Shown here in pieces: positions 16,500 to 23,448 of a stretch of 42,500 nucleotides of DNA (the first letter of the stretch is position 1; every line of letters begins with the position of its first letter). The notes beneath the pieces are model-generated. The model was not told where the DNA came from. It did not search any database and saw only the letters and a list, made by a program, of their open reading frames with translations. Source of the stretch: Oscillospiraceae bacterium (GTDB taxonomy: Bacteria; Bacillota; Clostridia; Oscillospirales; CAG-272); the NCBI GenBank assembly GCA_015064445.1, contig SVSE01000009.1, positions 1 to 42,500 on the forward strand. Direction: 5' to 3'. The translations under genes were made by a program, and so were the position numbers.

Positions 16500-17252
16500 T
16501 TATTTTGTCGCGGTTTTAAGCTCTTTTTCCTCTTCCCTTTCGGTCTTATCAAAGGTCATTCTACCAAGCTCATTACAACGGTCAAGGAGCCTTTTGGCGA
16601 TGTCCGCTCTTGTTGCTCCACCCTTTGCAAGCTCAGAGTACTTTATAGGCGCATCGATTACATATTTGAGCTCCTTGCGCTTGAAATATGTAACAAAAAT
16701 CGGAACATCCATTCCTCTCTTGTAGCACACCTCGGCAAGCATTACAAAGCCTGCGAAAAAGCCCTCAAGCTGTTCGAGATAACCGTTCTTGGAGTCCTCA
16801 GGGAACACGACGATGTTATCTCCCTTTTTGAGCGCCTCCATGCTCTCGCGAAGAGTTTTAACAAGCCTTGCATCCTTGTATGTAGAAATGAGATTAAGAC
16901 CTTTATAGAAAAGATTTGTTATCGGGCTTGCGATAAGGCAGAAAAGCCTTGCAAGATGAATATTCCAGTGCTTTTTCTCATGATAGTAAACTCTTGTCTG
17001 ATACTTATAGAGCGATACGAGTCCAGAGTTCATCTCGTGTGCGCCCCAAAATCTAATCGGCTTATCACAATAAAGCTCCATAGACATTGGTGCATCTGTG
17101 CCCTCGTGGTTGCTTATGATGATAGCGCTATTCGAGAATTTCTCGCCAAGGAAAATAAATTCAGGCTCCTTGTATCTACCAAGCATAAGACGCTTCATAA
17201 ACTTAAACCAGCCCTTGCGGTCTTGATTGTTTATTATCTGTTTTTTGTTCAT
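16500..17252 (-). CDS. PlsC-like 1-acylglycerol-phosphate acyltransferase, divergent
   Basis: The start chosen is the ATG at 17252 (250 residues), with GAAAGG upstream; the 16 codons before it lack a site. The acyltransferase block I motif appears as IISNHEGTDAP (H49, D53). This is H-x3-D, one residue shorter than the classical H-x4-D. Block III appears as VVFPEDSKNGY in place of FPEGTRS. A hydrophobic stretch (LFCLIASPITNLFYKGL) could dip into the membrane. The family transfers acyl chains to lysophosphatidate or related acceptors. The departures from both motifs make the acceptor and activity uncertain. It is monocistronic; a TATAAT at 17306-17311 is the only promoter hint and its -35 is weak. 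Confidence 0.7.
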   Translation of the reverse strand: MNKKQIINNQDRKGWFKFMKRLMLGRYKEPEFIFLGEKFSNSAIIISNHEGTDAPMSMELYCDKPIRFWGAHEMNSGLVSLYKYQTRVYYHEKKHWNIHLARLFCLIASPITNLFYKGLNLISTYKDARLVKTLRESMEALKKGDNIVVFPEDSKNGYLEQLEGFFAGFVMLAEVCYKRGMDVPIFVTYFKRKELKYVIDAPIKYSELAKGGATRADIAKRLLDRCNELGRMTFDKTEREEEKELKTATK

Positions 17253-17402
17253 TTTTCCTTTCTCCTCTTTTGCTACGCAAAAATCAACAAAATTCGACAA
17301 TAAAAATTATACAACAAATAAGTTAAAAAATATACAACAAATTATGAACTTTTTGTTAACAAAGTCATCTTTCGTTTATTTATGGAGCATTTTCAGAAAC
17401 AA
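17253..17402. other. AT-rich intergenic stretch
   Basis: No gene is visible. It holds the leader of the acyltransferase gene (a TATAAT on the minus strand at 17306-17311, no good -35) and a short direct repeat TACAACAAAT (near 17310 and 17332). Nothing else stands out. Confidence 0.5.
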
Positions 17403-17404
17403 AA

Positions 17405-17426
17405 AAGCACCTCGAATGAGGTGCTT
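17405..17426 (-). terminator. Terminator at the end of the tRNA-linked element
   Basis: AAGCACCTC-GAAT-GAGGTGCTT, followed on the minus strand by TTTTTT. No protein gene ends here; it closes the non-coding stretch that follows tRNA-Gln. Confidence 0.7.
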
Positions 17427-17587
17427 CGTTAAATTGAAATTGCAGAACTAGGATTCTCGCTTTGCGAGGCTTTTGCTCGAGCCTTATGCTAGCGAGCTGA
17501 CAACGGCTTTCTCGCAAAAGAGCGCACCCAATTTTCGTTTGTAAACAAACGAAAAACTGGGGCGAATTCAGTTTCGATGTCAAAAAA
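17427..17587 (-). repeat. Non-coding repeat-like element with a partial copy of the tRNA-Gln 3' end
   Basis: This stretch between two terminators has no credible gene. At 17442-17456 it contains GCAG-AACTAGGATTC, which matches the tRNA 3' end (GCAG-CGG-AACTAGGATTC at 17627-17643) apart from three missing bases, in the same orientation. It also holds a perfect hairpin, TTTTCGTTTG-TAAA-CAAACGAAAA (about 17532-17555), and several short CTCGC/GCGAG arms. It resembles either a mobile-element footprint next to a tRNA att site or a copy of a dispersed small repeat. Confidence 0.5.
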
Positions 17588-17590
17588 GAA

Positions 17591-17618
17591 AAACAGACCA
17601 TCAAGCGATGGTCTGTTT
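17591..17618 (-). terminator. Terminator of tRNA-Gln
   Basis: AAACAGACCAT-CAAGCG-ATGGTCTGTTT, followed by TTTTTTC on the minus strand, five bases past the tRNA CCA end. Confidence 0.85.
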
Positions 17619-17623
17619 TTCTT

Positions 17624-17697
17624 TGGCAGCGGAACTAGGATTCGAACCCAGACATACAGAGTCAGAGTCTGCTGTGCTACCTTTACACAATTCCGCT
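17624..17697 (-). tRNA. tRNA-Gln (anticodon CUG), CCA encoded
   Basis: The minus-strand reading folds into a complete cloverleaf of 74 nt. The acceptor is AGCGGAA/TTCCGCT (7 bp), the D stem GTGT/GCAC, and the anticodon stem GCAGA/TCTGT with loop CTCTGAC, giving anticodon CTG. The T stem is CTGGG/CCTAG with loop TTCGAAT, then discriminator G and an encoded CCA. CUG decodes CAG, glutamine. It is a single tRNA transcript with its own consensus promoter and terminator. Confidence 0.95.
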
Positions 17698-17742
17698 ATC
17701 ACTTGCATTTATTCTCTGACAATATTTTGTAATGCGTGTGTT

Positions 17743-17771
17743 ATTATAGCACAAGAATTTCGCATTGTCAA
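17743..17771 (-). promoter_or_regulatory. Promoter of tRNA-Gln
   Basis: On the minus strand TTGACA (17766-17771), 17 bp, TATAAT (17743-17748) with TGC extension: a full-consensus stable-RNA promoter. Confidence 0.85.
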
Positions 17772-17805
17772 TAATTTATTTGAAAATTTGTAAAATTATT
17801 TTTGG

Positions 17806-17834
17806 TTGACTTTTTAAGGCTCGTATGATAAAAT
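17806..17834 (+). promoter_or_regulatory. Promoter of the alanine symporter gene
   Basis: TTGACT (17806-17811), 17 bp, TAAAAT (17829-17834) with TGA extension. AAAGGAG precedes the ATG at 17865. Confidence 0.8.
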
Positions 17835-17864
17835 TATGGAGACTAATTCTCAAAAGGAGTATTT

Positions 17865-19262
17865 ATGGAGAAAATCATAAACCTCATAAACGATGCCCTT
17901 TATAGCTATGCTCTTATCATTATATTAGTGTTAGGTGGCATGTACTTCACTATTCGCTCCAAGGCAGTTCAGTTTAGAAGCTTGCCTACACAATTCAAGG
18001 TTGTAACGGAAAAGCCAAACGATAAAAAGGGAGTTTCATCCTTTAAGGCACTCATGGTTTCAACCGCATCACGCGTTGGAACGGGTAATATTATCGGTGT
18101 TTCAACGGCGCTTTGTCTTGGTGGCTTTGGCTCTGTTTTTTGGATGTGGATAATTGCTCTTATCGGCAGTGCTTCTGCTTTTATCGAAAGCACACTCGCG
18201 CAAATTTATAAAAGAAAGGGTATCGACGGAAGCTACGGTGGCCCTGCATACTACATAGAAAGCGCACTCAAGTGCCGTCCTCTTGCAATAGTATTCTCTA
18301 TTCTCTTGATTTTAACCTACGGATTCGGCTTCAATATGCTTGCATCCTACAATCTTCAATCAACATTTTCAACATATAGCTTCTATCACGAAGGCTCAAC
18401 CCCTTGGATAATCGGTCTTGTGCTTGCGCTTTTGGTTGGCTATTGCCTATTTGGCGGTGGCTCAAGAATCGAGAAGGTTACAAGCGTGCTCGTTCCATTT
18501 ATGGGCATCGCTTACATTCTTGTAGCTCTTATCATAATTTGCCTAAATATAACCAGTACCCCCTCTATTTTCGGAAAAATTTTTACCGAAGCATTCAATT
18601 TTGAGGCTATATTCGGTGGATTTGGTGGCTCTTGCGTTATGTACGGAATTAAAAGAGGACTGTTCAGTAACGAGGCAGGCGTTGGTAGTGCACCTAACGC
18701 ATCAGCATCAGCTGACATAAGCCATCCCGCAAAGCAAGGACTTGTGCAGGTGCTTTCCGTGTTTATTGACACAATCCTTGTTTGCTCTGCAACTGCATTT
18801 ATGTGTATGTGCTCAGGAATTGAGCCAAGCGAGAGCATATCGGGTGCACCTTACATTCAACTGGCGCTCAAAGCAACTCTCGGCTCGTTTGGTCCTATCT
18901 TCATAACAATAGCTATGATTCTCTTTGCCTTTACCACATTGCTCGGAAACCTTTACTACGTTGACAAGGCGTGGTTTCACATTTTAGGCAAAGAGCCAAG
19001 TAAGAAATTTAAGTATGTTTACTATGTTGTAGCATCACTTATCATTCTTCTCGGCGCAGGACTTGATGCAGGCTTGCTTTGGGGCATTGCCGATATCACA
19101 ATGGGACTTATGGCGCTAATCAATATGCCTGTTATCTTCTATCTTTCAAAATATGCGCTTCGTGCATTGAAGGATTATAATTACAAGAGAAAATCAGGCT
19201 TGCCCGACACCTTCAAGGCATCTGACATTGATTTACCTCACGAGGTTGATTATTGGAAATAA
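17865..19262 (+). CDS. alsT: Alanine/glycine:cation symporter (AGCS family)
   Basis: This 465-residue polytopic membrane protein has about 11 hydrophobic segments. The AGCS hallmark is present: GLFSNEAGVGSAPNASASAD (about residues 263-282), together with the N-terminal STASRVGTGNIIGVSTAL and the GSYGGPAYYIE segment. The family imports alanine or glycine with Na+ (or H+). It is slightly shorter than many AGCS members because its periplasmic N-terminus is short. It is monocistronic, with a strong extended -10 promoter and a strong terminator. The symbol denotes family type; the substrate is inferred from the family. Confidence 0.93.
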   Translation: MEKIINLINDALYSYALIIILVLGGMYFTIRSKAVQFRSLPTQFKVVTEKPNDKKGVSSFKALMVSTASRVGTGNIIGVSTALCLGGFGSVFWMWIIALIGSASAFIESTLAQIYKRKGIDGSYGGPAYYIESALKCRPLAIVFSILLILTYGFGFNMLASYNLQSTFSTYSFYHEGSTPWIIGLVLALLVGYCLFGGGSRIEKVTSVLVPFMGIAYILVALIIICLNITSTPSIFGKIFTEAFNFEAIFGGFGGSCVMYGIKRGLFSNEAGVGSAPNASASADISHPAKQGLVQVLSVFIDTILVCSATAFMCMCSGIEPSESISGAPYIQLALKATLGSFGPIFITIAMILFAFTTLLGNLYYVDKAWFHILGKEPSKKFKYVYYVVASLIILLGAGLDAGLLWGIADITMGLMALINMPVIFYLSKYALRALKDYNYKRKSGLPDTFKASDIDLPHEVDYWK

Positions 19263-19287
19263 AAAAGCCGTTTTTACGGCTTTTTTT
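19262..19287 (+). terminator. Terminator of the symporter gene
   Basis: AAAAAGCCGT-TTTT-ACGGCTTTTT with a seven-T tail. The next gene's -35 begins two bases later. Confidence 0.9.
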
Positions 19288-19288
19288 A

Positions 19289-19317
19289 TTGACTTTTTTC
19301 TTCACTTATACTAAAAT
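19289..19317 (+). promoter_or_regulatory. Promoter of the GH127 gene
   Basis: TTGACT (19289-19294), 17 bp, TAAAAT (19312-19317). TATACT overlaps it at 19307 but with poor spacing. Confidence 0.65.
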
Positions 19318-19344
19318 AAGGTTAATACCTTTAAGGAGATTCTT

Positions 19345-21153
19345 ATGAAGCAGATTGATTTTTCAAACACAAGAATAAACGGTGGCTTTTGGGCGCAAAA
19401 GCAGAGCCTTGTGCGCGAGGTATCATCGCACGCAATCTACAAAAGATTCAAGGAAACAGGTCGCTTTGATGCGTTTAAATTCGACAAATCGGTAAATCCC
19501 CACTTCTTTTGGGACAGCGATGTTGCAAAATGGATTGAGGGTGTAGCATATCTTGCAAGTGAGAAACGAGAGCCAGAGCTTGAGGCAATTGTTGACGAGC
19601 TCGTTTCAGAAATTGCAAAAAATCGCGATGAGTGTGGCTACTTTAACATATTCCACCAAATTATAGAGCCTGAAAATCGCTTTAAAATTCGTGACCACCA
19701 CGAGCTTTATTGTGCAGGACATTTAATGGAGGCAGGTGTTGCGTATTATGAGGCAACGGGCAAGCGCGAGCTTCTTGACCTTATGTGCGACTATGCCGAC
19801 TATATTGAAAGGCGCTTTTTAATCGACAAGGACACCGACTTTGTAACTCCTGGACACGAGGAAATTGAGCTTGCGCTTGTGCGCCTTTATGATTGCACGG
19901 GCGAAAAGCGCTACCTTGACCTTGCAAAATTCTTCGTTGATGAGCGTGGTGCAAGCGATGAGCAGGGCTATGACTGGGCAAACAACATTTACAATCAATC
20001 ACACAAGCCAGCAAGAGAGCAATTTACTGCCGAGGGACACGCTGTAAGAGCTGTTTACCTCTACTGTGCTATGGCAGATATTGCAAGAAAATTCGGTGAT
20101 GTATCGCTAAAAGAGGCTTGTGAGAGGATATTCGAGGATATCTCCGAGCGCAAAATGTACATAACTGGTGGCATCGGCTCATCTCATCTCGGAGAGGCGT
20201 TCACCGCTCCATACGACCTACCTAACCTTATTTCATACACGGAGAGCTGTGCGGCGCTCGGCCTTGCGCTCTTTGCACATAGAATGCTTCTTATAGACAA
20301 CGATTCACGCTATGCAGATGTTGTTGAAAGAGCGATTTACAATGGATTCTTGTCCTCAATCTCTCTTGACGGTACAGCCTTCTTCTATACAAATCCACTT
20401 GAAATTATGCCCGATTTGCATACAAGGGATGCAAGCACAACGGACAACTCTATGTGGCTTCCTATAATGCAAAGAAAAGAGGTATTTGACTGCTCTTGCT
20501 GTCCACCTAACATCTTGAGATTTATCGCATCAATTGCCAATTTTCTCTACACCTGTGACGATAATGCCATTTATGTTCATCAATTTATGCAGAGTGAAAG
20601 CACAATAAATGTCGGTAGCAGAGCTGTTAAAATCTCTCAAAAAACCGATTACCCATACAACGGTAAAATCGAGCTTTGTACCGATAGTGATGTGCGTCTT
20701 GCAATAAGAATCCCTGAGTGGTGCAACACCTATAAGGGCGAAACCGTAAAGGGCTACGCATTTTTCGATGCCAAGGCAAATGAGCCTATTACAATTGATT
20801 TTGAAATGAAGCCATTTTTTGTTGGTGCAAATCCAAGGGTTGCCTTTGACTGTGGCAAATATGCAGTACAAAAAGGGCCTATCGTTTACTGTATGGAGAG
20901 CCACGACAATGGTAAAATGCTTCGTGACCTTTATCTTGATTCAAGCGCCGACTTCTCTGCCTCGTGGAACGATGCGCTCGGTGTACCTACGCTTACAATT
21001 GATGCATACAGGCGCAAGGATACCGACAAGCTCTATTATCGAAAGGGCGATGACACAACCGACCTTTACAAAACCTCGGCAACGCTTATTCCGTATTTTG
21101 CCTTTGCAAACAGAGGCGAAGCTGAGATGCAGGTTTGGCATTTTGTTAAATAA
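19345..21153 (+). CDS. Glycoside hydrolase family 127 beta-L-arabinofuranosidase
   Basis: This 602-residue protein is a little shorter than the HypBA1 type (about 650). The zinc/thiolate site of GH127 is fully visible. E300 and C302 lie in SYTESCAA, and C385 and C386 in FDCSCCPPNILR. In HypBA1 the equivalent first Cys of the CC pair is the nucleophile and the other residues hold zinc. The (alpha/alpha)6 barrel spans about residues 30-400 (FFWDSDVAKWIEG; GHEEIELALVRLYDCTG), followed by beta-sandwich domains (DVRLAIRIPEWC; VQKGPIVYCMES). It removes beta-L-arabinofuranose from plant glycoprotein glycans. No signal peptide is seen, so it acts on imported oligosaccharides. It is a single-gene unit, without neighbouring arabinose genes. 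Confidence 0.92.
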   Translation: MKQIDFSNTRINGGFWAQKQSLVREVSSHAIYKRFKETGRFDAFKFDKSVNPHFFWDSDVAKWIEGVAYLASEKREPELEAIVDELVSEIAKNRDECGYFNIFHQIIEPENRFKIRDHHELYCAGHLMEAGVAYYEATGKRELLDLMCDYADYIERRFLIDKDTDFVTPGHEEIELALVRLYDCTGEKRYLDLAKFFVDERGASDEQGYDWANNIYNQSHKPAREQFTAEGHAVRAVYLYCAMADIARKFGDVSLKEACERIFEDISERKMYITGGIGSSHLGEAFTAPYDLPNLISYTESCAALGLALFAHRMLLIDNDSRYADVVERAIYNGFLSSISLDGTAFFYTNPLEIMPDLHTRDASTTDNSMWLPIMQRKEVFDCSCCPPNILRFIASIANFLYTCDDNAIYVHQFMQSESTINVGSRAVKISQKTDYPYNGKIELCTDSDVRLAIRIPEWCNTYKGETVKGYAFFDAKANEPITIDFEMKPFFVGANPRVAFDCGKYAVQKGPIVYCMESHDNGKMLRDLYLDSSADFSASWNDALGVPTLTIDAYRRKDTDKLYYRKGDDTTDLYKTSATLIPYFAFANRGEAEMQVWHFVK

Positions 21154-21182
21154 AAAGAAGCAGACTGAGTCTGCTTCTTTTT
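21152..21182. terminator. Bidirectional terminator, GH127 / phosphoribosyltransferase genes
   Basis: AAAAAGAAGCAGAC-TGA-GTCTGCTTCTTTTT is a perfect 14-bp stem overlapping the ends of both convergent genes. Confidence 0.85.
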
Positions 21183-21738
21183 ATTTTATCGTTCCATTTT
21201 CATCGCTAAAGAGTGGGAGCTCCTCGAGATAAACAATATCAGGACGGGCAATTGCATCGCCCTCTGCGAGGATTGCCATCTTACCAACGACCTCTCCGCC
21301 TGCCTGTCTTACAAGCTCCTCAATTGCGTGGAGTGACTCACCTGTTGAGATTACATCATCAACGATAAGAATTCTCTTGCCATTCATGAGCTTTGCATCA
21401 GCACCGTCAAGGAAAAGCTTCTGCTCCTTAGCTGTTGTGATTGAGCGAACCGATACAGAAAGAATATCGGTCATATAAAGCTTTGGACCCTTTCTTGCGA
21501 GCATATATTTCTGATTATTTTGAAGTCTTGCCATCTCGTGTACGAGAGGAATTCCCTTTGCTTCAGCTGTAATCAAATAATCGTACTCTGGAGCCTTTTC
21601 CAAAAGTGCCTTTGCACAAGCAGTTGTAAGCTCAGGATCGCCAAAGATTACAAAGCCTGCTATGTAAAGCTCGTCATTTACTTTACAAATAGGAAGCGCA
21701 CGGTCAAGACCTGCTATTTTCATATTATGATAATTCAT
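21181..21738 (-). CDS. Purine-type phosphoribosyltransferase
   Basis: This 185-residue type I PRTase has a PRPP-binding loop, RILIVDDVISTGESLHA (about residues 121-137). An upstream YDYLITAEAKGIPLVHEMA holds the usual PRTase flexible-region start, and the hood-forming C-terminus is short. The length and the AEAKG.PL.HE phrase are nearest to adenine/xanthine PRTases, which salvage free bases into nucleotides. I cannot choose the base from sequence alone. It is monocistronic with a consensus promoter that abuts the serS terminator. AAGAGGT precedes the ATG. Confidence 0.8.
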   Translation of the reverse strand: MNYHNMKIAGLDRALPICKVNDELYIAGFVIFGDPELTTACAKALLEKAPEYDYLITAEAKGIPLVHEMARLQNNQKYMLARKGPKLYMTDILSVSVRSITTAKEQKLFLDGADAKLMNGKRILIVDDVISTGESLHAIEELVRQAGGEVVGKMAILAEGDAIARPDIVYLEELPLFSDENGTIK

Positions 21739-21771
21739 AGCTATACCTCTTTTATTTAAATTTACACTTAT

Positions 21772-21800
21772 ATTTTATCATTTTTTACAAAATATGTCAA
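21772..21800 (-). promoter_or_regulatory. Promoter of the phosphoribosyltransferase gene
   Basis: On the minus strand TTGACA (21795-21800), 17 bp, TAAAAT (21772-21777) with TGA extension, four bases past the serS terminator stem. Confidence 0.85.
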
Positions 21801-21804
21801 TAGA

Positions 21805-21829
21805 ATAGCCGAGGATTTTCCTCGGCTAT
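21805..21829 (-). terminator. Terminator hairpin of serS
   Basis: ATAGCCGAGGA-TTT-TCCTCGGCTAT is an 11-bp stem. The following tract on the minus strand is TCTATT, so termination may be partial. Confidence 0.65.
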
Positions 21830-21833
21830 CTTA

Positions 21834-23117
21834 TTACTTCTTTTCGATTTTGGTCTTTCCGCCCATATATGGCTGAAGAGCTACTGGAATATTGATGCTT
21901 CCGTCTGCATTCATATTGTTTTCAAGGAATGCAATAAGCATACGAGGTGGAGCAACAACCGTATTATTAAGAGTGTGTGCAAAATACTTTCCGTCCTTTG
22001 CGTTTACTCTTATCTTAAGTCTGCGCGCCTGTGCGTCGCCAAGGTTAGAGCAAGAGCCAACCTCGAAGTACTTCTGCTGTCTTGGTGACCAAGCCTCAAC
22101 ATCTATACTCTTTACCTTGAGGTCTGCAAGGTCGCCTGAGCAACACTCGAGAGTTCTTACAGGAATATCCATTGTTCTGAAAAGATCAACGGTGTTCTGC
22201 CAAAGCTTGTCAAACCACATTGGGCTCTCCTCTGGCTTACAAACAACGATCATTTCCTGCTTCTCGAACTGGTGAATTCTATAAACTCCACGCTCCTCGA
22301 TACCGTGTGCGCCCTTTTCCTTACGGAAGCAAGGTGAATATGAGGTGAGAGTTTGTGGGAGCTTCTCCTCTGGGAGAATGGTGTCGATAAATTTACCGAT
22401 CATAGAGTGCTCACTTGTACCGATAAGGTAAAGGTCCTCGCCCTCTATTTTATACATCATCGCTTCCATTTCAGCAAAGGACATAACGCCTGTTACAACC
22501 TCGCTTCTAATCATAAATGGTGGAATGCAATAGGTAAATCCACGCTCAATCATAAAGTCGCGTGCATATGAGATGATAGCAGAATGAAGTCTTGCAATAT
22601 CGCCCATAAGATAGTAGAAGCCGTTACCAGCAACCTTTCTTGCGCTATCGAGGTCGATACCATCAAGCGCCTCCATAATCTCGGTGTGGTAAGGGATTGG
22701 GAAATCAGGAGTTACAGGCTCGCCATACCTTTGAACCTCTACATTCTCGCTGTCGTCGCGTCCGATAGGAACACTTGGGTCGATAATGTTAGGAATAGTC
22801 ATCATAATCTTTTTGATTTTTGCCTCGTATTCCTCTTCAAGTCTTTCAAGCTCTGCAAGACGGTTAGCTGCAGCTGTAACCTGTGCCTTTACCTCATTTG
22901 CCTCATCACGCTTGCCCTGTGCCATAAGCGCGCCGATTTGCTTTGAAAGCTTGTTTCTATCGCCACGAAGTCTATCAGCCTCGCCCTTGAAGTCACGATA
23001 CTGCTTATCAAGCTCGATTACCTCGTCAACCAAGGGAAGCTTGTGATCCTGAAACTTGTTTTTGATGTTCTGCTTTACAACATCAGGATTCTCTCTTAAA
23101 AATTTTAAATCAATCAT
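21834..23117 (-). CDS. serS: Serine--tRNA ligase, archaeal-like type
   Basis: The start chosen is the ATG at 23117 (427 residues, MIDLKFLRENPDVVKQNIKN), with TTGGAGG upstream; a longer in-frame reading runs back into the T-box terminator. Residues 1-110 are the tRNA-binding coiled-coil arm. Class II motif 2 is SPCFRKEKGAHGIEERGVYR and motif 3 is TVVAPPRMLIAFLEN. The serine-pocket segment is LYLIGTSEHSMIGKF, where most bacterial SerRS have a TAEVP phrase. TSEH and SPCFRKE.GAHG are features I associate with archaeal-type SerRS. It charges tRNA-Ser. It is regulated by the upstream T-box, so expression rises when tRNA-Ser is uncharged. Confidence 0.93.
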   Translation of the reverse strand: MIDLKFLRENPDVVKQNIKNKFQDHKLPLVDEVIELDKQYRDFKGEADRLRGDRNKLSKQIGALMAQGKRDEANEVKAQVTAAANRLAELERLEEEYEAKIKKIMMTIPNIIDPSVPIGRDDSENVEVQRYGEPVTPDFPIPYHTEIMEALDGIDLDSARKVAGNGFYYLMGDIARLHSAIISYARDFMIERGFTYCIPPFMIRSEVVTGVMSFAEMEAMMYKIEGEDLYLIGTSEHSMIGKFIDTILPEEKLPQTLTSYSPCFRKEKGAHGIEERGVYRIHQFEKQEMIVVCKPEESPMWFDKLWQNTVDLFRTMDIPVRTLECCSGDLADLKVKSIDVEAWSPRQQKYFEVGSCSNLGDAQARRLKIRVNAKDGKYFAHTLNNTVVAPPRMLIAFLENNMNADGSINIPVALQPYMGGKTKIEKK

Positions 23118-23148
23118 ATTAACCTCCAAAATGGATAATTTTACAAAA

Positions 23149-23353
23149 TAAAAAATGCGCCCTTGAAAATTAAGGGTGCAAATGCACGGTACCACCTTAT
23201 GTTTAACTCACGACCGATAACGAGGTCAGGCGTCATATTCATCATATGATGCTCGGGAATGGAACACTGTGGGAATGTCGACACCTTTCAGCTAGGAGCA
23301 TCGATCTCTTGTTCATACCACTATACAGCTATTTTTCCGTCTTCGCATTTTAC
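23149..23353 (-). promoter_or_regulatory. T-box riboswitch leader of serS
   Basis: The minus-strand leader contains an AGAGA motif, a CTAGCTGAAAGG stem I segment closed by GATGCTC/GAGCATC, and the T-box core AAGGTGGTACCGTG (23185-23198). An intrinsic terminator follows (TGCACCCTT ... AAGGGCGCA, then TTTTTT; 23149-23180). A TCC codon at 23261-23263, just before ATTCCCGAGC, is the best serine specifier candidate; that assignment is inference. Uncharged tRNA-Ser would stabilise the antiterminator and let serS be transcribed. Confidence 0.9.
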
Positions 23354-23359
23354 GCTTCG

Positions 23360-23388
23360 ATTTTAACACACTTTTTTGTGCTTGTCAA
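23360..23388 (-). promoter_or_regulatory. Promoter of the T-box-serS unit
   Basis: On the minus strand TTGACA (23383-23388), 17 bp, TAAAAT (23360-23365) with TGT extension. This puts the transcript start near 23353. Confidence 0.85.
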
Positions 23389-23408
23389 GTAATAATCTCA
23401 TTTTTATT

Positions 23409-23417
23409 TCATATAAT
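23409..23417 (+). promoter_or_regulatory. Possible -10 of the SipL-like gene, sporulation-type candidate
   Basis: TCATATAAT at 23409-23417 has no housekeeping -35 at 17 bp. CATATAAT resembles the -10 of mother-cell sigma E/K promoters (CATACAAT / CATANNNTA). That reading is suggestive only. Confidence 0.35.
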
Positions 23418-23448
23418 GTAACGAGATTAAATTTTGAAGGAGATATCT

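Noticed and set aside
16245-17303. A 352-codon plus-strand open frame
   Set aside because: It is antisense to the acyltransferase and the start of the lipoprotein gene, both of which have family motifs, ribosome sites and promoters. The frame has no site of its own, crosses two terminator stems and is rich in Cys, Leu and Lys as expected of a shadow.
17380-17604. A 74-codon minus-strand open frame in the tRNA-linked element
   Set aside because: It spans two terminator hairpins and a perfect palindrome, has no ribosome site, and is better explained as non-coding repeat DNA.
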